NCBI GenBank assembly: GCA_963920635.1 | Contig: OY987303.1 | Location: forward strand, 58,366,278 to 58,430,277 | Origin: Pseudeuparius sepicola | Lineage: Eukaryota > Arthropoda > Insecta > Coleoptera > Anthribidae | Direction of reading: 5' to 3' | DNA: 64,000 nucleotides | Shown: piece after piece, positions 61,401-64,000 of the stretch | Numbering within the stretch: the stretch's first letter is position 1 | Layout: each line of letters starts with the position of its first letter | Position numbers and translations under genes: made by a program | Notes under the pieces: model-generated | The model's database searches: none | The model's input: the letters and a program-made list of their open reading frames with translations, nothing else | What the model was told of the DNA's origin: nothing

Positions 61401-63143
61401 TATACTGCCCGCGATCCGATCTAAAATATGCAGGAAACTAGACTGAGGGAAGAGCCGGCCCTGCAGTCTGCTCGCCGCGTAAACACTTGACATTTTATGA
61501 CGGCCAGACCAATAAGAGAATAAGTCACGTGGTGGCCAATGTTTTGATCCACTGCCTCTGTAACTTGGATAGACTTTAAGTTACTCTAAAGTAACTAAGA
61601 TACTTTTTTCTGACAGCTCTGCTTGGGACATGTCAAGGAAATGACGAAACAGAGTTTCATCAGAGAACACAACTTGTTCCAATCATTGGTAGTCCAATTC
61701 TGATGTAGTCTTGTAAAAATTCAATCTCTGAACTTTCTGTTCTTGTTTTTTTTGGCAGGTCTTCTGTTGCTCAGTGCTGTCTAATGTAAAGTTTTTTGAG
61801 ACAACGTGCTCTCAAAGACACGAGAGTCACCAGCAATCTGCTAAAAAATAAATTGAAATCGTGGACAGATTCTAACCACAGAGATCGTATACATATGTAT
61901 ATACATAGAGTGCTGAAGACTACTGAAGAGTGTTTGTTATGAATAGGGTGCGCGGAAAATCAATGACCAAAAATGAAGTCGAGACAATTCATTATTTTTT
62001 TACGAGTTGACCGAATTTCAAAAACTTTTTTTAAAAAATATATAGTGCTCCGAAAGATCTACATTTTGACACTAATTTTTTTCAGATTCGTCTTTTCCAT
62101 GACCTACTACGATCAAAATTATACCCCCAGAAACTGTAAAAGTACATTAGGCATTTTTTTAGGAAAAAAATGAATAGCACAGTCATATTGCCCATACCCG
62201 AAAACCCTACATACCAAGTTTCACGGTCATAACTTATACAGGGCGTTCACCAAATAGCTTCAAACATAGCAAAAATACGGTTTTTCGGAGTACTCTGTAC
62301 AAACACCGAGAGATATTTTAAAATTATTTCTTTGCAGTTTGATTAGGGCTCACATAAGCCATCAATTCCCACGATTTCATGGCCCTGCCTTAGACAGGGC
62401 GTTCGCATTAAAAATACAAAAATCGAAAAAAATCGATTTTTCTCGTTTTTTTTAAGTTTTTTTTACAAAGTATTTTCAATAAAAAGCACCCTTTATTTGA
62501 AAAAATTTAAAAATTGATTGGTATCCACATATCCAGGGTGCTTTTTATTGAAAATACTTTCTAAAATTTAATATTGTTTATGTTTTTTAATAGGCATAAG
62601 TTAAAATTGTAGAAAAAAATGTGAAAAAACACCAAGAGAAAAATCGATTTTTTCGATTTTTGTATTTTTAATGCGAACGCCCTGTCTAAGGCAGGGCCAT
62701 GAAATCATGGGAATTGATGGCTTATGTGAGCCCTAATCAAATGACAAAGAAATAATTTTAAAATATCTCTCGATGTTGGTACAGAGTACTCCGAAAAACC
62801 GTATTTTTGCTATGTTTGAAGCTATTTTGTGAACGCCCTGTATAAGTTATGACCGTGAAACTTGGTATGTAGCGTTTTCTCGGGTGTGGCCAATATGACT
62901 GTGCTATCCTAAAAAAATTGATGCCGGCACTCTATGATGGATATTTACGATCTCCGTGGTTCTAACCGACGTTTGTTTGTCTGTTCCGCAGGCGGCAGCC
63001 AGCCCTCGAATTCCACCTCCACGTTGGTGGGGGGGTCCGGCGAATTCCCCCACGTCTCCCTGAGCGACGCCGCGCGTCGCTACTCGAGCCCGAGCGTCGT
63101 TCGTCTAGGAGATAGACCGTTCGCGCAAGAGACGCTCTTCTAG
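34288..63143 (+). CDS. Unrecognised single-pass membrane protein, seven coding exons over 29 kb
   Basis: Coding exons 34288-34494, 47314-47432, 51056-51301, 51378-51533, 54598-54794, 59186-59455 and 62992-63143 join in phase to 1347 nt (448 aa plus stop). Each has canonical borders, and most are strikingly GC-rich against AT-rich introns. Residues 1-44 are Ala/Gly/Pro-rich with one N-glycosylation sequon (N13). Residues about 45-64 form one transmembrane helix (GVRIAATLGGFFGLMVLLVL) followed by KSKSK, so the long tail is probably cytoplasmic. The tail has a Glu-rich helix (EVEEEERQLQLALEM), an Arg/Ser run, an acidic poly-Asp stretch, a conserved-looking VDWYYPIDIRVTQPTP block and an acidic Ser/Asp block. 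It ends in ETLF, which fits a class I PDZ-binding motif. I do not recognise the family and assign no function. The intermediate exon could also be drawn from any of eight upstream array units. Confidence 0.8.
34746..35115. mobile_element. Foldback MITE, AAAAGGGGTAAAAC ends
   Basis: CTTACAGTCTCAGCTCCACA and its complement face each other across the element. It lies between two direct copies of a host repeat (about 34550 and 35125). Confidence 0.65.
35116..36139. other. Intronic block, possible LTR remnant
   Basis: The stretch 35280-35820 is moderately GC-rich and has AATAAA (35705) followed by a short U5-like tail. This would suit a solo LTR, but no matching second LTR or target duplication is visible. 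Confidence 0.25.
36629..36850 (+). pseudogene. THAP-domain fragment with frameshift
   Basis: MAAKRCSFKNCTSSGL..FPK runs to about 36720. One base is then missing in an A-run, and the match continues in the next frame (NDFIRAIWVQNSGNLDLINL, then LCSRQF). Gln replaces the last zinc-binding His. The gene is broken twice over. Confidence 0.7.
37871..39094. mobile_element. Foldback element, TACAGGGTGTCCAAC ends
   Basis: Arms pair around 38350. A decayed loop peptide (RTKSKKYRSLSVSKSISVKV on the minus strand, then a frameshift) is shared with the relatives at 14766 and 47933. A partial third relative starts near 45870. Confidence 0.75.
39895..40470. mobile_element. Foldback element related to 7905-9338
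   Basis: It shares GGGAATCTTGCAAACGGTGA and TTGCGCAATTTTGAGGTCAG and the inner arm words with 7905-9338, but has lost its loop. Confidence 0.65.
40580..42965. mobile_element. Large foldback element interrupted by composite copy B
   Basis: Arms run from about 40580 and back from about 42965 to a centre near 41310, where TGGGAGCGTTTACAT repeats face each other. The right arm is split at about 41890-42788 by the composite element. The left arm (GTGTTTTTTACATTT near 40760) shows the uninterrupted sequence. Confidence 0.8.
41890..42788 (-). mobile_element. Composite satellite-hairpin element (copy B)
   Basis: The hairpin is at about 41890-42213, followed by the single-copy stretch, about three 121-bp units, the GATTCCACCC box, (TACA)n and TTAAATAAAAGCTTTT. 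It is the inverse of copy A and nearly identical outside the array. Confidence 0.85.
43183..43250 (+). pseudogene. Possible C-terminal THAP remnant
   Basis: Right after the 7-bp duplication one frame reads KLKEGDVPTIFENVPKYCE, which resembles the LKxxAVPTIF tail of THAP fingers. If correct, the element at 36140 inserted into an older THAP copy. Confidence 0.4.
43548..44674. mobile_element. CTGGACC-ended element with 7-bp target duplication
   Basis: The end CTGGACCAACACTATATTAA and its inverse bound 1127 bp flanked by exact GCCAGAC (43541-43547, 44675-44681). The empty site occurs at 34646-34652 in another copy of the host repeat. A nested foldback (about 43573-43802, ACCGTACTTTCAC ends) and an unrecognised 110-codon minus-strand frame (43875-44207) lie inside. 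Confidence 0.8.
44682..46658. other. Intronic DNA with repeat fragments
   Basis: It includes a partial foldback arm (about 45870-45975) and A-rich and C-rich runs. The open frames look like chance. Confidence 0.35.
46659..47017. mobile_element. MITE with ACTATACTAAAATCGAGCAA ends
   Basis: The terminal block of about 38 bp, including CGCCTGG, is repeated inverted at 46978-47017. No clear target duplication. Confidence 0.65.
47026..47259. mobile_element. Small TACAGGGTG foldback
   Basis: TTATTCTAGGACACTTCAA and its complement face each other. It ends about 55 bp before an exon of the membrane-protein gene. Confidence 0.6.
47314..47432 (+). CDS. Membrane-protein gene: Glu-rich helical exon
   Basis: The acceptor is TCGCCAG|ACTG and the donor CCCAG|GTAGGT. 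It encodes TEKALEDPNFTAAAVAEVEE and then EERQLQLALEMTAYHQLNP. Unlike its neighbours it has ordinary base composition and reads as a conserved amphipathic segment just inside the membrane. It leaves two bases that pair with the G at 51056. Confidence 0.8.
47933..49078. mobile_element. Foldback element, TACAGGGTGTTTCATC ends (least interrupted copy)
   Basis: Arms pair around 48470. It provides the uninterrupted reference for the split copy at 13371-18031. The loop peptide (VPQQETHRKSIILDGYFVEK, minus strand) is kept with one in-frame stop. Confidence 0.8.
49590..49791. mobile_element. 188-bp MITE, CGTTGACTGA ends, 7-bp duplication
   Basis: The element 49597-49784 is flanked by exact GAAATAT. 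An inner inverted pair (ACTGCTCACGGCT and AGCCGTGAGAAGT) suggests a second, nested foldback. Its end equals the arm of the micro-palindrome at 17548. Confidence 0.8.
49813..50525. repeat. Dispersed repeat with four ~118-bp tandem units
   Basis: It begins TACAGGGTGAGTC, passes through ACCGACTTCAAAAAAGGAGG, and then has units carrying ACCGATTTCGATGATTC, GTGGCCCCATTTAAA and AAGGGTGG from about 50029. Confidence 0.75.
50566..50815. repeat. Inverted repeat upstream of coding exon
   Basis: TGCACATTCCAACTAAAATTTTAG and a diverged inverse (near 50770-50810) surround a 130-bp spacer. Confidence 0.45.
51056..51301 (+). CDS. Membrane-protein gene: Arg/Ser, Gly/Ala and poly-Asp exon
   Basis: The acceptor is TGCCGCAG|GCGC and the donor TCGGG|GTGAGG. 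It encodes RRSSRRSLDTSAYGG, a Gly/Ala-rich part, then DEEDAT followed by seven Asp from a GAC repeat. The phase matches the exons on both sides. Overlapping GC-rich frames are long but not supported by splicing. Confidence 0.75.
51378..51533 (+). CDS. Membrane-protein gene: Ser-rich exon
   Basis: The acceptor is TTTCGCAG|GCAG and the donor TCGTCAG|GTAAGC. It encodes QLSVPRRPSNITCSSSGSSY and then LERRDSAVVLS followed by an Ala-rich part. The 76-bp intron before it and the phase continuity make it one of the firmer exons. It must splice into one of the repeated acceptors at 52439-54598. Confidence 0.75.
51978..52130 (+). pseudogene. THAP-domain fragment
   Basis: ATG 51978 opens MPGCKSNPNNNLK followed by a stop. 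A second frame continues CIRFGLSKGRKFKNKMIKG, similar to the FPK..RKKWI part of THAP fingers. It lies in the intron just before the exon array. Confidence 0.5.
52312..54741 (+). repeat. Nine-unit tandem array of a 270-bp intron-exon segment
   Basis: Units repeat every 270 bp (269 for the first step), with acceptors at about 52439, 52708, 52978, 53248, 53518, 53788, 54058, 54328 and 54598. Each unit holds the intron tail, a usable acceptor and the first 144 bp of the coding exon, up to GGAGGCAG. Units 4-9 are almost identical. Private changes include Trp to Ser in unit 2 and G to A before the acceptor in unit 3. Because 270 is divisible by three, long open frames run through the array on both strands. 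In units 1-8 the coding frame continues past the duplication joint into SSCSLVVC..KVNSK and stops at a TAA that lies inside an AATAAA hexamer. Confidence 0.95.
54598..54794 (+). CDS. Membrane-protein gene: intact last copy of the repeated exon
   Basis: The acceptor is GTCGTAG|GCTG and the donor CCCTTG|GTGAGT. It encodes LSSPPAAATFVDWYYPIDIR, then VTQPTPGGSPSGSDRALHDR, ending in CNSSLG. The 3' part from 54742 to the donor is unique to this copy. The eight upstream copies stop at GGAGGCAG and have no donor here. It joins in phase to GT|ACG at 59186. Confidence 0.75.
54815..55043. mobile_element. MITE with TATATAAGTGGCTCA ends
   Basis: CTTATATAAGTGGCTCACTC and TGACTGAGCCACTTATAT are inverted. 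It starts about 20 bp after a donor site of the membrane-protein gene. Confidence 0.6.
55490..56252 (+). pseudogene. Tc1-family transposase, degraded
   Basis: Recognisable pieces in several frames are the HTH end (RALRDRGATSNLLKI), KQVLFSDET (first catalytic Asp), MQDNARPHVSRQ (second Asp) and NSPDEHLWD (Glu). The order is that of DD34E transposases. Frameshifts near 55780 and later, plus stops, make it non-functional. Confidence 0.85.
57339..57507 (+). pseudogene. Transposase-type N-terminal exon in foldback loop
   Basis: MPYTNDEAYDILAVYFQYFE, then HAPLTEHEYAVRYQ, fits a DUF4817-like helix-turn-helix. It ends at a good donor (CGACAG|GTAAGT). Its 3' half lies in the inverted arm, so the complement is repeated at about 57170-57240. 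No catalytic exon follows. Confidence 0.5.
58484..58555 (+). other. tRNA-like segment, possible SINE head or tRNA relic
   Basis: GGGTTCAAATCCC resembles a B box with a T-loop, and TAAGGTGAGAGTACGCGA upstream could be a D-arm. The acceptor stem does not pair well. Confidence 0.25.
58735..58863. repeat. Palindromic MITE with GACCGAGGCAACGC core
   Basis: The core arms 58785-58798 and 58801-58814 are perfect. Imperfect pairing continues outward (TTTTTTGGCCTCGG and CCTCGGCCAAAAAA, then ATGCGTAAG and CTTACGCAT). Confidence 0.7.
59186..59455 (+). CDS. Membrane-protein gene: acidic Ser/Asp and Ala/Gly exon
   Basis: The acceptor is ATTTAG|GTAC and the donor GCAG|GTGAGA. It reads TDYPECVDGGAAMAASTFGG, then DTSTDDEVDPFSTDSGSDGG, then an Ala/Gly-rich stretch. 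The acceptor sits immediately downstream of the right end of a Tc1-like insertion (55058-59161), so that transposon ends only about 25 bp before the exon. Confidence 0.75.
59932..60420. mobile_element. MITE, TAGAGGTTTAAA ends, 8-bp duplication
   Basis: Exact CTATTGAC flanks it (59924-59931, 60421-60428). The interior is A/T-rich with GGAAAAA and TTTTTCC blocks facing each other. Confidence 0.8.
60639..61181 (-). mobile_element. Internally deleted P-like element
   Basis: It matches both ends of 29000-30521 in reverse but lacks about 1 kb of the middle, including the THAP fragment. CTTTAAAA and CTTTAAAG flank it (7 of 8 match). Confidence 0.8.
61630..61850 (-). pseudogene. Tc1-like transposase fragment
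   Basis: The reverse complement carries a VVFSDET-like piece preceding a sequence related to 55680-55750. A plus-oriented piece (about 61803-61855) repeats 55497-55555. It is a scrambled relic. Confidence 0.5.
61886..62960. mobile_element. Foldback element(s) before the last exon
   Basis: ACCACAGAGATCGTA (61886) and TACGATCTCCGTGGT (62946) form the outer pair. The inner arms 62170-62908 contain GGGCGTTCACCAAATAGCTT and the inverse. It ends only about 30 bp before the terminal exon. Confidence 0.7.
62992..63143 (+). CDS. Membrane-protein gene: terminal coding exon
   Basis: The acceptor is TTCCGCAG|GCGG and the stop is TAG at 63141-63143. It encodes GGSQPSNSTSTLVGGSGEFP and ends LGDRPFAQETLF. 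The C-terminal T-L-F fits a class I PDZ ligand, which is inferred only from the motif. Confidence 0.75.
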
Positions 63144-63354
63144 CCTCCCTGTGTGTGTTTGTTGTTAGTGGAAGCGCCCGTCTAGGCTTCTACGGGTCTA
63201 TATGACGATTCGATAAATGATTGGTCTCGTACCGGTGCCACGATACACAAATAACCTTAGACGAGGAAAGAGAGAAAACACCACGCTTGCGAGTTAATTT
63301 CTTGAATTTGTTAATTAAAGGTAACAGTGATTAAGGGGAAAATATACTCTTACG
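63144..63354 (+). other. Probable start of the 3' UTR
   Basis: The sequence following the TAG keeps moderate GC. No AATAAA was confirmed here, so the end of the transcript is not fixed. Confidence 0.35.
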
Positions 63355-63427
63355 ATGGTGAATTGTTCAGCGTTTGGTTGCAAAAGCAGAAGTGAAAAGC
63401 AAGAGCCCGGCATTTCGTTAACATAGG
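63355..63427 (+). pseudogene. THAP-domain first-exon fragment
   Basis: ATG 63355 opens MVNCSAFGCKSRSEKQEPGI followed by SLT and a stop. This is the standard THAP start (two Cys, then ISF before the first intron), with the last codons altered. A donor-like TAG|GTAAAT follows. Confidence 0.6.
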
Positions 63428-64000
63428 TAAATATTTAACAAGCTACCTTTGAAAGAAGCCTTAAAACTTTATTTTTTCTCAATATAACTTTTTAGTTTGA
63501 TAAAGTGCACTGTTTTGTTTGTAAATAGGTCCAATATAATTATTTTTTAACATCGTTTTTATTGGAAATTTCTTAATTGGTTATGATCGTTTCATGAAAT
63601 ATGGGCTGGTTTCCAAGGGCGTGCATTATTTATTTTATTTTGATTGATTCGAAATCGTCACAAATAAATATATTTCAGCACTTGACACTAGCTTTATATT
63701 TGGGAAATTATCTGCAAATAAATAACAATATTTCAAATTACATGTAAGCCAAAAATTAACTACCTTTTCATTTTTAACATTTTTGTGTCATTGTCTAAGC
63801 AGATAATGGGTATGTCCGTGCGCACGTGCTGTGACGTCAACGGTGACGCTTATTCGACAAAATCATGGCCACCTTTTATTTTAAACGGAAATTTAACTCG
63901 TTTATAGTGAGCTAGGCAACCACATATACACCAAGTGACGAAGTGACGTAGGTTCGCAGAAGAGTTTAATTTTCGTTCTCCTACTGTTATATGTGTATCG
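63428..64000. other. AT-rich DNA to the window end
   Basis: Beyond a CRE-like TGACGTCA (63832) and TGACGTAGG nearby I see no feature. Confidence 0.3.

Larger units (their letters stand above)
59539..61621. mobile_element. hAT-like foldback, CAGAGCTGTCA ends, 8-bp duplication
   Basis: Exact CTTGGGAC copies flank it (59531-59538, 61622-61629). The arms repeat AAGTATCTTAAGTTACTTT-like words. Two more elements (59932-60420, 60639-61181) are nested in it. Confidence 0.8.

Overview
This is nuclear DNA from an animal, almost certainly an insect. Coding sequence is split by short GT-AG introns, the background is AT-rich, and there are insect-type TIR transposon relics (Tc1/mariner, P/THAP, hAT-like, PIF/Harbinger-like) and a DUF4817-like helix-turn-helix peptide. 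The order cannot be fixed from sequence alone. Three host loci were reconstructed by splice-site and reading-frame matching, and in each complete model the exon lengths sum to a multiple of three.

(1) 1-7542, + strand: a tandem pair of tyrosyl-DNA phosphodiesterase 1 (Tdp1) genes. The downstream copy (3724-7542, 10 exons, 593 aa) looks complete. It carries an N-terminal PBZ-type zinc finger and both HKN catalytic triads. The upstream copy, cut by the window edge, is still open but has lost Lys and Asn of the second triad. It also has an in-frame 38-codon internal duplication and a damaged poly(A) signal. (2) 9446-12913, - strand: a three-exon THEM6-like hotdog thioesterase-family protein (214 aa). 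Its first intron is filled by a satellite-bearing repeat element. (3) 26341-63143, + strand: a gene spread over about 37 kb. It has a CpG-rich 5' exon and seven coding exons, mostly very GC-rich (448 aa), and encodes an unrecognised single-pass membrane protein with a Ser/Gly/Ala-rich tail. One of its exons, with the preceding intron end, has been copied into nine tandem 270-bp units (52312-54741).

Nearly everything else is repeat. There are many long foldback (inverted-repeat) elements, mostly with TACAGGGTG-type ends, and they are nested up to four deep. Two copies of one composite element, plus a related third, carry internal tandem arrays studded with CCAAGATGGCGG-type (YY1/Pho-like) sites; the two closest copies end in a near-perfect 154-bp-stem hairpin. 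At least six THAP-domain fragments lie between 29.9 and 63.4 kb. One lies in a P-like element with an exact 8-bp target duplication, and another in a nested element with a 7-bp duplication.

The least expected signal is a set of 28-35-bp almost perfect palindromes, several flanked by exact 7-bp direct repeats. These look like transposons reduced to just their two terminal repeats. Larger elements with the same ends occur elsewhere in the window.
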